Shown: piece by piece, positions 11,378 to 19,555 of the stretch | Position numbering within the stretch: the stretch's first letter is position 1 | Layout of the letters: each line of letters begins with the position of its first letter | NCBI GenBank assembly: GCA_016790705.1 | Contig: JAEUOT010000033.1 | Coordinates: forward strand, 1-38,176 | From: Hydrogenophaga sp. | GTDB lineage: Bacteria; Pseudomonadota; Gammaproteobacteria; Burkholderiales; Burkholderiaceae_C | Direction: 5' to 3' | Length of the DNA: 38,176 nucleotides | The notes under the pieces: model-generated | Told to the model about the DNA's origin: nothing | What the model saw: only the letters and a program-made list of their open reading frames with translations | The model's database searches: none | Position numbers and translations under genes: made by a program

Positions 11378-12757
11378 TTACCGGTGGACCCCGAGCTTCT
11401 CGCGCCAGCCCGGATAGATCTTGTCCGCGTCCTTCGGGAACGACTCGAACGCCCGGGCGAACTCCTTGTGCTCCTTGGCCCACTCGATCGGGTCGGCCCC
11501 CGCCTTCCAGCACTCATACGACTGACGCAGCGAAATCGCGCCAGCGGCCGGACTGTCGATGTGCCCGTAGCTGCCGCCACCGGCCGTGTTGATCACATTG
11601 CCGTGACCCAGGTTCTCGAAGAACCCCGGCAGACGCAGCGCATTCATGCCCCCCGAAATGATCGGCGTCGTCGGACGCATGCCGTACCACTTCTGGAAAT
11701 AGACCGGACCCTGGCACTCGTCGCGCTCGATCATGTAGGCGATCAGCTTGTCGTCGTTCTCGCCCTCCATCTTGCCGAAGCCCATCGTCCCCACGTGAAT
11801 GCCCGACGCCCCCTGCAGACGGCTCATCTTGGCCAGCACGAAAGCGGTGTAGCCCCGCTTCGCGCTGGGCGACGTGACAGCGCCATGGCCAGCGCGGTGG
11901 TAGTGCAGGTATTGCGACGGGTACTGGCGACGGGCCGTGGTGATCATGCCGGGCCCACCCACGTAACCGTCCACCAGGAACGCCACCTTGTCCGCGTCCG
12001 GCCCGAAGGTCGAGAGGATGAAGTCCGCACGGGCGCACATCTCGTAGTGATCGTCGGCGGTGATGTTGGCCGAGAACAGCTTGGCCTGGCCGGTCTCGTC
12101 CATCGCGCGCTTCATCGCGTCGTACACCAGCGGAATCGTCTTCTTCATCGGCGAGAACACCTGGTTGCCCTGGGGCTCGTCGTTCTTGATGAAGTCGCCA
12201 CCCAGCCAGAACTCGTAGGCGGCCTGGGCGAACGGCTCGGGGCGCAGGCCCAGCTTGGGCTTGATGATGGTGCCGGCGATGTAGCCGCCGTCGTGGATCG
12301 GGCGGCCCAGGATGCGCCACAGGTCGGAGATGTCCTTGCTCGGGCCGTCGAAGAGCTGGATCGCGCGCGGCGGCACGTAGAAGTCGATCATCTTCGCGTG
12401 CTCGATGTCGCCCATGCCCTGGTTGTTGCCGATGGCCAGCGTCAGGAACGAGACCAGCATCATGCGGCCGTCGGTGATGTTGCGGTCGAACAGGTCCAGC
12501 GGATAGGCGATCCGCATGTCCTCGGTCGCCTCGTCGATGTGATAGACCAGCGCGTCGACGCCCTTGGTGAAGTCGTCGGTGGTGGACACCTCGACGTTGG
12601 TGCCGGTCGAGGACTCGGCGGCAAAGTGGGCGGCGCCTTCGAGATAGCCGGTGCCGGCCTTGGGTTTCATCTTGTAGGCGACAAGGATGTGCTTGCCGCC
12701 GGCGATCAGGTCGTCTTCCTTGAGGCTGAGGTCGGCATAACGTGCGCTCTGGTCCAT
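11378..12757 (-). CDS. cbbM: Ribulose-1,5-bisphosphate carboxylase/oxygenase, form II (CbbM)
   Basis: Form II RuBisCO is a large-subunit-only enzyme that fixes CO2 onto ribulose-1,5-bisphosphate. The 459-residue length is close to the Rhodospirillum rubrum enzyme. Catalytic Lys166 lies in TIIKPKLGL, and the carbamylated Lys191 with Mg ligands Asp193 and Glu194 in [14 protein letters not shown], all at the classical form II numbering. Loop 6 is visible as [11 protein letters not shown] and the phosphate-binding region as [13 protein letters not shown] and [16 protein letters not shown] Shine-Dalgarno precedes ATG 12757. It is divergent from cbbR across a 102-base promoter region. No cbbL/cbbS genes occur in the window. 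Form II enzymes generally suit higher CO2 or lower O2. Confidence 0.97.
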   Translation of the reverse strand: MDQSARYADLSLKEDDLIAGGKHILVAYKMKPKAGTGYLEGAAHFAAESSTGTNVEVSTTDDFTKGVDALVYHIDEATEDMRIAYPLDLFDRNITDGRMMLVSFLTLAIGNNQGMGDIEHAKMIDFYVPPRAIQLFDGPSKDISDLWRILGRPIHDGGYIAGTIIKPKLGLRPEPFAQAAYEFWLGGDFIKNDEPQGNQVFSPMKKTIPLVYDAMKRAMDETGQAKLFSANITADDHYEMCARADFILSTFGPDADKVAFLVDGYVGGPGMITTARRQYPSQYLHYHRAGHGAVTSPSAKRGYTAFVLAKMSRLQGASGIHVGTMGFGKMEGENDDKLIAYMIERDECQGPVYFQKWYGMRPTTPIISGGMNALRLPGFFENLGHGNVINTAGGGSYGHIDSPAAGAISLRQSYECWKAGADPIEWAKEHKEFARAFESFPKDADKIYPGWREKLGVHR

Positions 12758-12786
12758 GGTGGTCTCCGCGTGGTGCTTGGCTGGGA

Positions 12787-12861
12787 TGGACGGACTGTAA
12801 AAACGGCCTCGATTTAAGTAAATTAAAATCTTCTACTGTTTGAATTCAGGTATCACTTAAT
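12787..12861 (-). promoter_or_regulatory. Predicted cbbM promoter and CbbR operator, overlapping the cbbR start
   Basis: In the cbbR-cbbM divergent gap, the minus strand carries a -35-like TTTACT (12822-12817), a 17-base spacer and a -10-like TACAGT (12799-12794). A perfect dyad TTTAA-N5-TTAAA (12813-12827), which contains TTA-N7-TAA, overlaps the -35 box. The element ATTAAGT-N-AT-N3-TGAAT lies at 12861-12844, at the same distance from the -10 as in the cbbY promoter; about 40 of 69 aligned bases match without gaps. Because this element overlaps the cbbR ATG (12860-12862), CbbR bound here would also be placed to repress its own gene. The operator assignment rests on the LysR/CbbR consensus and was not computed. 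Confidence 0.7.
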
Positions 12862-13801
12862 GAAGAACGCCACCTTCCGCCAGTTGCGCGTGTTCAGCGA
12901 GGTCGCCAAACACCTGAGCTTTGCGCGCGCCGCCGAGGCGCTGCACCTGACGCCGCCGGCCGTGACCATGCAGGTCAAGGAGCTGGAGGGCCACGTCGGG
13001 ATGGCGCTGTTTGAGCGGCGCGGCAAACAGGTGAACCTGACCACCGCGGGCGAGTACATGCTGGTGCACGCGCGCAAGATCCTCGCGACGCTCAAGGACG
13101 CCGAGGACATGACGGCCCGGCTGCAGCGGCTGGAGGTCGGCCAGCTCACCATCGGCATGGTCAGCACCGCCAAGTACTTCCTGCCGCCGCTGCTGGCGCA
13201 GTTCCAGCGCGAGCACGAAGGCATCGAAATCCGGCTGACCGTCGGCAACCGCGAACAGCTCGTGAAGATGCTGCACGGCAACGAGGTGGACATCGCCGTC
13301 ATGGGCCGCCCGCCCAAGGAGCTGGCCACCCGCGCCGAGCCGTTCTCGGCCCATCCGCACGTCTTCGTCGCGCCGGTCGACCACCCGCTGCTCAAGATCG
13401 GCCACCCGACGGTCGAACACCTGCGGCCCTACGGCTTCATCCTGCGCGAACGCGGCTCCGGCACCCGGGCCGCGATGGAGAACTTCCTGGAGAAGGCGCG
13501 CATGGAGCCGCGCGTGGTGATGGAGATGAGCAGCAACGAGACCATCAAGCAGGCCGTGATGGCCGGCATGGGCATCAGCTTCCTCTCGCTGCACACCATC
13601 GGCCTCGAACTCGAACACGGCCTGATCGCCATCCTCGATGTCGAGGGCACGCCCATCGTGCGCGCCTGGAACGTGGTGCACACGCTCTCCAAGATGCTCT
13701 CCCCCTCGGCCGAGGCCTTCCGCTACTTCATGCTCGAACACGCCGAGCAATACCTCGCGGACCGCTACGGGCGCTTTCTCCGGCTGGAGCCGGCAGGCTA
13801 G
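12860..13801 (+). CDS. cbbR: CbbR, LysR-type transcriptional regulator of the cbb operon
   Basis: CbbR activates cbb operons in response to metabolites such as RuBP, PEP or NADPH, depending on species, and usually represses itself. The 313-residue protein has an N-terminal winged helix-turn-helix (about residues 3-62) with FARAAEALHLTPPAVTMQVKELE and the FERRGKQVNLTTAG wing (written here as two pieces), and a periplasmic-binding-protein-like effector domain from about residue 90. The divergent placement before cbbM is diagnostic. The Shine-Dalgarno is weak (AGG about 10 bases upstream) and the start codon lies inside the predicted operator. A strong hairpin follows the TAG stop. Confidence 0.95.
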   Translation: MKNATFRQLRVFSEVAKHLSFARAAEALHLTPPAVTMQVKELEGHVGMALFERRGKQVNLTTAGEYMLVHARKILATLKDAEDMTARLQRLEVGQLTIGMVSTAKYFLPPLLAQFQREHEGIEIRLTVGNREQLVKMLHGNEVDIAVMGRPPKELATRAEPFSAHPHVFVAPVDHPLLKIGHPTVEHLRPYGFILRERGSGTRAAMENFLEKARMEPRVVMEMSSNETIKQAVMAGMGISFLSLHTIGLELEHGLIAILDVEGTPIVRAWNVVHTLSKMLSPSAEAFRYFMLEHAEQYLADRYGRFLRLEPAG

Positions 13802-13805
13802 GCGG

Positions 13806-13828
13806 GCGCCGCAGCGGTCCTGCGGCGC
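13806..13828. terminator. Hairpin between convergent cbbR and the patatin gene
   Basis: GCGCCGCAG (13806-13814) and CTGCGGCGC (13820-13828) form a perfect 9-base stem with a 5-base loop. It begins 4 bases after the cbbR stop codon and ends 6 bases before the stop of the convergent patatin gene. No clear T-run follows on either strand, so it is a GC-rich hairpin that could work as a bidirectional terminator or 3'-end stabiliser rather than a classical intrinsic terminator. Confidence 0.55.
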
Positions 13829-13834
13829 AACAGC

Positions 13835-14923
13835 TCAGAGGGCTTCGATCCGCGAGAGATCGGGGCGCTCCAGCCACTGCGCGAATTCGTCGGCCAGTTG
13901 CCGCGCGCTCGACACCGCGGCGTTCCAGACCTTCATGCGTGCGGCAAGGTCCTGGCCGTAGCGGGTGAAGTCGTTGCGGTCGGGCAGCTTGCCGTTGGGC
14001 AGCGTGCGCACCCATTGCGGGTCGGGCGCCACCACCAGCATGCGGTCCAGCGCGTGGCTGGCCACATGGCGCCGCTTCCACGCCTTGTCGAGCCAGCCCG
14101 GCACGACGGCTTTCTGGAAATGCGGATAGAGCACCAGCGGCGAGGCCTCGGGCGTGCGGTAGTGCAGGTGCAGGTGGTAGTCGGTGATGCCGCCGTCCCA
14201 GTAGGCACCGGCCGGTGCGCCGGGGATCTGGTGCACCGCGCGCAGCACGAACGGGATCGAGCAGCTCGCCTGCAGCGCCGCCATGAAGTTCTGACCGGTC
14301 AGGGCGATCTGGCGGGTGCGGAAATCGTGGGTCGCAAACGGCAGCGGCGCCACGACCCCGCCGGTGGACGAAGAGAACACCACCCGCTCCAGCCAGGCGC
14401 CCAGCGCCTTGCGGCCGACGGCGTTGCTGAGGTAGGCGCCCAGGTAGCCCAGCGGCGTGCGCAGCCGGCCTTCGCGGCCCAGCAGGTGGCGCCCGCGCGA
14501 GGTCACCAGATGCAGGCGGTAGCGCGGATGGCTGAGCACCTCGGGGATGCGACCGCCGTAGAACAGGGAAAGGTTGTGGCTGAACTGTTCGCTCACCTGG
14601 TCGGCCGTCGGCGACTTCTGGCCCGGCGGCAGCTCGTAGTGCTGCGAGATGTAGTCGCGCTCCAGACGCTCGAAGGCGGCGCTGCAGTCCTGCAGGCAGG
14701 CGGTGGCCATGCGCCAGGCGCCGATGGACGCGCCGACCAGGTCGACCGGCTGTTCACTGCGCGGCAACCATTGACCGAAGATGAAGCGGTCCAGCGGACC
14801 GAGGATCAGCCCCTTGGGGCCACCGGCGGCGGCCGGTATCGCGCCGACGTGCTGCGGCTGCAGCCCCTGTTCGCGCAGGTGGCGCAGCGCGGAAGGTCCG
14901 GCGTAGAGTCTGAGCGCTTGCAT
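13835..14923 (-). CDS. Patatin-like phospholipase family protein
   Basis: Predicted serine acyl hydrolase of the patatin group with a Ser-Asp dyad. The 362-residue protein shows the oxyanion-hole motif GGPKG (residues 34-38), the nucleophile elbow GASIG (64-68, Ser66) and the catalytic DGG motif (Asp243-Gly245). No signal peptide or clear membrane segment is seen, so it is probably cytoplasmic or peripherally membrane-bound; the substrate cannot be read from the sequence. It is convergent with cbbR and not obviously linked to carbon fixation. The ATG at 14923 gives a plausible start just before the Gly-rich loop region. Confidence 0.85.
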   Translation of the reverse strand: MQALRLYAGPSALRHLREQGLQPQHVGAIPAAAGGPKGLILGPLDRFIFGQWLPRSEQPVDLVGASIGAWRMATACLQDCSAAFERLERDYISQHYELPPGQKSPTADQVSEQFSHNLSLFYGGRIPEVLSHPRYRLHLVTSRGRHLLGREGRLRTPLGYLGAYLSNAVGRKALGAWLERVVFSSSTGGVVAPLPFATHDFRTRQIALTGQNFMAALQASCSIPFVLRAVHQIPGAPAGAYWDGGITDYHLHLHYRTPEASPLVLYPHFQKAVVPGWLDKAWKRRHVASHALDRMLVVAPDPQWVRTLPNGKLPDRNDFTRYGQDLAARMKVWNAAVSSARQLADEFAQWLERPDLSRIEAL

Positions 14924-14962
14924 GGGCTGCGATTGTGTCGCAGCCCGGTTCGCCGCGTGGCC

Positions 14963-15784
14963 TCAGGCGTTTTCTTCGACCGCGTGCCGCGTCAGCGAAG
15001 GAATCTCCTCGCTGATCACGACGTCAGGGTCGATGCCCAGCACCAGGCCGATCGGATCGGGGTAGGTGTTGATCAGCGCCTCGCTGCCCAGCGACAGCTC
15101 CTCGGCGCGGGCACGCCAGGACGCGATATGGATGACGCCGGCAATCGGCTCGTAGACGTCGTTGTCGAAGGGGGCGACCTGGTGTTCGATCGCGTTGATC
15201 ATCTTCTTGGGGAACTTCCATTCCCGCGCCAGTGCCGCGCCGACGTCGGCGTAGCTGTAGCCGAACAGGCCACGCTCGGCGCGCGCCCGCTTGAGGTCCA
15301 GCATCGGGATGCTGCGGTCCAGGTCGATCATCGCCTCGGGCATGCCGGCGTGCATCACCAGCTCGCCGATGCAGTGCACCAGGCCGGCGGTGAACGCGGT
15401 CGACTCGTCGATGCGGATCGGCAGCGCGATGTAGCGCGAGAGGTTGGCCGTGTTCAGGCTGTAGCGCCAGAACTGGTTGAGGTTCATGCCGCCGACGCAG
15501 TGGAAGCCATCGCCCAGCGCGGCGCCGATCACCAGCGCGCGCACCTTGATCAGGCCCATCACATTGATCGCCTCGCGCGCCGTGGTCACCGAGCGAGTCA
15601 GCCCGAAGAACGCGGAGTTCGCCATCTTCAGCAGCTTGGCGGTCAGCACCGGATCGTCCTCGATCAGGGCAGCGGCCTGCAGCAGGTCCACGTCCTCCTT
15701 GTCGAAGGTTTCCATCAGCTTTCGCACCACCTTGGGGGCGGACGGAAGGGCATTGGGCTGCTTGAGAAGTTTTTCGAGCTGCAT
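14963..15784 (-). CDS. HDOD domain-containing protein (paralogue 1)
   Basis: HDOD domains are HD-like but usually non-catalytic signalling modules that often act in stress, motility or c-di-GMP networks. The 273-residue protein is essentially one HDOD domain: LLKMANSAFFGL near residue 50, INVMGLIKVRALVIGAAL near residue 75, FWRYSLNTANLSRYIA near residue 105 and FTAGLVHCIGELVMH near residue 130. No GAF, EAL or receiver domain is attached. It is downstream of a clear paralogue (15865-16692), 80 bases apart on the same strand, so the pair looks like a tandem duplication. The specific function is unknown. Confidence 0.85.
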   Translation of the reverse strand: MQLEKLLKQPNALPSAPKVVRKLMETFDKEDVDLLQAAALIEDDPVLTAKLLKMANSAFFGLTRSVTTAREAINVMGLIKVRALVIGAALGDGFHCVGGMNLNQFWRYSLNTANLSRYIALPIRIDESTAFTAGLVHCIGELVMHAGMPEAMIDLDRSIPMLDLKRARAERGLFGYSYADVGAALAREWKFPKKMINAIEHQVAPFDNDVYEPIAGVIHIASWRARAEELSLGSEALINTYPDPIGLVLGIDPDVVISEEIPSLTRHAVEENA

Positions 15785-15864
15785 GGCGTGATCCCTAGAC
15801 GAAAGACGGCGGTGGTCAGATGGTTTTCGACTGTCGCTGGCGAGACTTGAGCCTTATGTGTGAC

Positions 15865-16692
15865 TCAACCGACAAAAGCACTGAGCGCCTGCGAAAAAGA
15901 CCATTCGGACGGGTCCTTGCCGAGCACGCTGTCCAGATCCAGTCCCAGCGTCAGCCCCACCATGTCGGGGAAGGTTGCTGCCAGACCGTTGTCGTCCAGA
16001 TGCAGCTCCTCGGCGCGGGCGCGCCACGACGCCAGATGCAGGACCCCGGCCAGCGGGTCGTAGGATTCGCCTTCGAACGGCGAGAGCTGGTTGGCCAGGG
16101 CCGAGACCATTTCCTCGGGGAACTGCCAGCGCTCGACCATGCCGGCGCCGACTTCCGCGTAGGTGTAGCCCAGCGCGGCCCTTTCCGCGGCCGCGCGGTT
16201 CAGGTCCAGCGGCGGCGTGCTGACATTGATCGGCGCCATCCGGTCGGGCATCGCGATGTGCATCACCAGGATGCCGATGCCGTGGATCAGGCCGGCGGTG
16301 AAAGCGTTGCCCTGGTTGTGGTGCAGGACACCGGCCAGCGAGCGGGCGATGTCGGCGGCGCGCAGGCTGTAGCGCCAGAACTGCTTGAGGTCGATGCCGG
16401 GCACATTCTTGAAACTGGCGCCCAGCGCGGCCGCCATCACCAGCGAACGCACATGGGTCATGCCCAGCAGCGCGACCGCCTCGTCGGCGCTGCCGATCTT
16501 GCGGCTGACCCGGAAAAACGCCGAGTTGGACAAGCGCAGCACCCGGGTCGTCAGCGCCGGGTCCCGGCCGATCAGGTCACCGACCCGCTTGGGGCTCGGG
16601 TCCTCGCGGTTCATCTCGACCAGCAGGTCCGAGACGGTGCGCGGCATTGCCGGCAGTGCGCGGGGGTAATTGAGCAGGGCTTCCAGTTCCAT
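15865..16692 (-). CDS. HDOD domain-containing protein (paralogue 2)
   Basis: A 275-residue, single-domain HDOD protein similar along its length to the neighbour downstream: MELEALL against MQLEKLL at the start, then LSNSAFF, FWRYSLRAADIARSLA, FTAGLIHGIGILVMH and the nearly identical LASWRARAEELHL near residue 225. The open frame extends further upstream, but only ATG 16692 aligns with the paralogue start; the upstream part lacks HDOD similarity and crosses into the tex side. Family assignment is secure, the cellular role is not. It may be co-transcribed with paralogue 1. Confidence 0.85.
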   Translation of the reverse strand: MELEALLNYPRALPAMPRTVSDLLVEMNREDPSPKRVGDLIGRDPALTTRVLRLSNSAFFRVSRKIGSADEAVALLGMTHVRSLVMAAALGASFKNVPGIDLKQFWRYSLRAADIARSLAGVLHHNQGNAFTAGLIHGIGILVMHIAMPDRMAPINVSTPPLDLNRAAAERAALGYTYAEVGAGMVERWQFPEEMVSALANQLSPFEGESYDPLAGVLHLASWRARAEELHLDDNGLAATFPDMVGLTLGLDLDSVLGKDPSEWSFSQALSAFVG

Positions 16693-16795
16693 GGCGAGAA
16701 GTCCACAGGTCGGGTGAAGGGATGGTTCCTCCCTGTATCGACCACCCGGACCCCGACTTGAGCCCCGGAAACCCGCGCCGACGGGGTACCCTGGG

Positions 16796-19171
16796 TCAGC
16801 GCTTGAGGCCCTGCAGCTTGGCAAAGGCCGAGGCCATGGCGCCGGCCGCCTCGGGCTGGCGCTGCCCGGCCCCGCCCGCGCCACGCCCGTGGCCATGGCC
16901 CGGGCCGCCGCGCGCCGGTTCGTAGCGGTTGTCACGCGGCCCGTCCTTGCGGGCCGGCGCGGCGTCCAGCTTCATGGTCAGGCTGATGCGCTTGCGCGCC
17001 ACGTCCACTTCCAGCACCTTGACCTTGACGATGTCGCCGGTCTTGACCACCTCGCGCGCGTCGTTGACGAACTTGTGGCTCAGCTGGCTCACGTGGATCA
17101 GCCCGTCCTGGTGCACGCCCAGGTCCACAAAGGCGCCGAACTGGGCCACGTTGCTCACCGTTCCCTCCAGGATCATGCCTTCCTTGAGGTCGGCGATGTC
17201 GTCCACGCCTTCGTTGAAGCGCGCCACCTGGAAGTCCGGGCGCGGATCGCGGCCCGGCTTTTCCAGCTCGCCCAGAATGTCCTTGACCGTGATGACGCCG
17301 AACTTCTCGTTGGCGAACAGCTCGGGCCGCAGGGTCTTGAGCATGTCGGCCCGACCCATCAGGTTGGCCACCGGCTGGCCGGTCTTTTCGATGATCTGCT
17401 CGACCACCGGGTAGGTTTCCGGGTGCACGCCGGTCATGTCCAGCGGGTTGTCGCCGTCGCGGATGCGCAGGAAGCCGGCCGCCAGCTCAAAGGTCTTGGC
17501 GCCCAGGCCGCTCACCTCCAGCAACTGCTGGCGGTTCCTGAACGCGCCGTGCGACTCGCGCCAGCGCACCACCGCCTTGGCCACCGAGCCCGACAGGCCC
17601 GACACCCGGGTGAGCAGAGGCACGCTGGCCGTGTTCAGGTCCACACCCACGCCGTTCACGCAGTCTTCCACCACCGCGTCCAGCGTGCGCGCCAGCTCGC
17701 TCTGGTTCACGTCGTGCTGGTACTGGCCCACGCCAATGCTCTTGGGGTCGATCTTCACCAGCTCGGCCAGCGGGTCCTGCAGGCGGCGGGCAATCGAGGC
17801 CGCGCCGCGCAGGCTCACGTCCACGTCCGGCATCTCCAGCGCCGCGAACTCGCTGGCGGAATAGACCGAGGCGCCCGCCTCGCTCACCACCACCTTCTGC
17901 ACGCCCTCGATGCCCGCCTTGGCCAGCATCTTGATCAGCTCGCCGGCCAGCTTGTCGGTCTCGCGGCTGGCGGTGCCGTTGCCAATCGCGATCAGCTGCA
18001 CGCCGTGCTGGCGGCACAGCAGCGCCAGCGTGTGCAGCGCGCCGTCCCAGTCGCGGCGCGGCTCGTGCGGGTACACCGTGTTGGTGGCCACCAGCTTGCC
18101 GGTCGCGTCCACCACCGCCACCTTCACCCCGGTGCGGATGCCCGGGTCCAGGCCCATCACGGCCTTCTGGCCGGCGGGCGCAGCCAGCAGCAGGTCGCGC
18201 AGGTTGTCGGCAAACACCTTGATCGCCACCGCCTCGGCGCTCTCGCGCAGGCGGGTGAACAGGTCGCGCTCGGTGGACAGACTCAGCTTCACGCGCCAGG
18301 TCCAGGCCACGCACTTGCGGATCAGGTCGTCCGCCTTGCGCGCCTGGTGGCTCCAGCCCAGGTGCACCGCAATACGGCCTTCGGCCAGCGACGGCTTGCC
18401 CGGCTCCGGCTCCAACGGCTGCACCAGCTTCACATCCAGAATCTCCAGCGCCCGGCCGCGGAACACCGCCAGCGCCCGGTGCGAAGGCACGCGGCCGATC
18501 GGCTCGTCGTACTCAAAATAGTCGCGGAACTTGGCGACGTCGGGGTTGTTCTCGTCCTTGGTCGCCACGCGCGTGCTCTTGAGCAGACCCTCGGTCCACA
18601 GCCACTCGCGCAGACCCTGCACCAGCGCCGGGTCTTCCGCCCAGCGCTCGCTCAGGATGTCGCGCACCCCGTCCAGCACCGCCTGCGGCGTCGAGAAGTC
18701 CGCGCCCGGCTTGCCGTCGTCCAGCACCTCGGGCGGCTTGGTGAAGGCCGCGGCTTCGGCCAGCGGGTCCAACGTCGGGTCAGCAAACAGTTTGTCGGCC
18801 AGCGGCTCGATGCCGAACTCGCGCGCGATCTGCCCCTTGGTGCGGCGCTTGAGCTTGAACGGCAGGTAGAGGTCTTCCAGCTCCTGCTTGGTCGGCGCCT
18901 GCGCAATCGCCAGGCGCAGCGCGTCGGTCAGCTTGCCCTGCTCGTCAATGGCCTTGAGCACCGCCGCGCGGCGGTCTTCCAGCTCGCGCAGGTAACCCAG
19001 GCGGTACTCCAGCTCGCGCAACTGGGTGTCGTCCAGCCCGCCGGTGACTTCCTTGCGGTAGCGGGCGATGAAGGGCACCGTCGCCCCCCCGTCCAGCAAC
19101 TCCACCGCGGCCAGCACCTGCCGCTGCTCAACCCGGATCTCTTGCGCGATCTGCGCGATGATTTTCTGCAT
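16796..19171 (-). CDS. tex: Tex family transcription accessory / RNA-binding protein
   Basis: Tex is a conserved cytoplasmic nucleic-acid-binding protein linked to transcription and toxin gene expression. The 791-residue protein has the family's N-terminal helical Tex domain (start MQKIIAQIAQEIRV), a YqgF-like RNase H fold domain near residues 330-430 (GLDPGIRTGVKVAVVD), a helix-hairpin-helix region near residues 500-560 (LLTRVSGLSGSVAKAVV) and a C-terminal S1 domain at about 663-735 (GTVSNVAQFGAFVDLGVH). After S1 there is a Gly/Arg/His-rich tail of about 55 residues. It ends about 100 bases upstream of the HDOD pair's start, on the same strand. Confidence 0.93.
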   Translation of the reverse strand: MQKIIAQIAQEIRVEQRQVLAAVELLDGGATVPFIARYRKEVTGGLDDTQLRELEYRLGYLRELEDRRAAVLKAIDEQGKLTDALRLAIAQAPTKQELEDLYLPFKLKRRTKGQIAREFGIEPLADKLFADPTLDPLAEAAAFTKPPEVLDDGKPGADFSTPQAVLDGVRDILSERWAEDPALVQGLREWLWTEGLLKSTRVATKDENNPDVAKFRDYFEYDEPIGRVPSHRALAVFRGRALEILDVKLVQPLEPEPGKPSLAEGRIAVHLGWSHQARKADDLIRKCVAWTWRVKLSLSTERDLFTRLRESAEAVAIKVFADNLRDLLLAAPAGQKAVMGLDPGIRTGVKVAVVDATGKLVATNTVYPHEPRRDWDGALHTLALLCRQHGVQLIAIGNGTASRETDKLAGELIKMLAKAGIEGVQKVVVSEAGASVYSASEFAALEMPDVDVSLRGAASIARRLQDPLAELVKIDPKSIGVGQYQHDVNQSELARTLDAVVEDCVNGVGVDLNTASVPLLTRVSGLSGSVAKAVVRWRESHGAFRNRQQLLEVSGLGAKTFELAAGFLRIRDGDNPLDMTGVHPETYPVVEQIIEKTGQPVANLMGRADMLKTLRPELFANEKFGVITVKDILGELEKPGRDPRPDFQVARFNEGVDDIADLKEGMILEGTVSNVAQFGAFVDLGVHQDGLIHVSQLSHKFVNDAREVVKTGDIVKVKVLEVDVARKRISLTMKLDAAPARKDGPRDNRYEPARGGPGHGHGRGAGGAGQRQPEAAGAMASAFAKLQGLKR

Positions 19172-19260
19172 GTCCCAAGGGGCTCCAGCGGCCCGGTTTC
19201 AAACGAAGCGGGCGAGTTTGCCACAGGGGTGGGAGGCCCCTCACACAGCCGGAACCAGCG

Positions 19261-19452
19261 TCAACCGCTGAACAAACGGTAAGCCAGTTCCTTGGCCCGG
19301 ACCAGGCCTTCGGGCGTCAGTTGGATCGACTCCGCTCGGCCCCGCGGGTCGGAAATCATTCCTTGATTCTCCAGCGCCTGCATGATGCGGAAATCGAACC
19401 GTTTCCATGCCCGACCGTTGTCAAACTCGAATGCAGCTAGTAGTGCAAGCAC
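19261..19452 (-). pseudogene. 5'-truncated DUF6429-like gene
   Basis: The 63 codons from a GTG at 19452 read as the C-terminal part of the small DUF6429 family: VLALLAAFEF, then RAWKRFDF, NQGMISDPRGRAESIQL and TPEGLVRAKEL. Family members, as remembered, have about ten more N-terminal residues leading into the AVLALL helix; here an in-frame TAG stands three codons before the GTG, and the upstream DNA becomes AT-rich. This fits loss of the 5' end at the junction with the lower-GC segment. It could still be expressed from GTG as a short protein. The function of DUF6429 is unknown. Confidence 0.55.
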
Positions 19453-19555
19453 AGCCTTCTAGATTATTTTTAGGTCGTGCATGACAATTTTACGATCAAT
19501 TAACTGACACCTGAATTAAGTCGCATTGCGAAGCAGCCTCGACTTGAAACAGGAG

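Noticed and set aside
10402-11580. A 392-codon minus-strand frame crossing the cbbM-cbbQ gap
   Set aside because: It runs through the palindromic repeats and out of frame into cbbM and cbbQ; no domain is recognisable. The gap is better explained by repeats.
13806-13828. Classical intrinsic terminator after cbbR
   Set aside because: The hairpin is clear but no T-run follows on either strand, so only a terminator-like hairpin is claimed.
16889-19282. A 797-codon open frame on the plus strand opposite tex
   Set aside because: The same kind of antisense shadow; its composition is low-complexity and tex has all of its domains on the minus strand.
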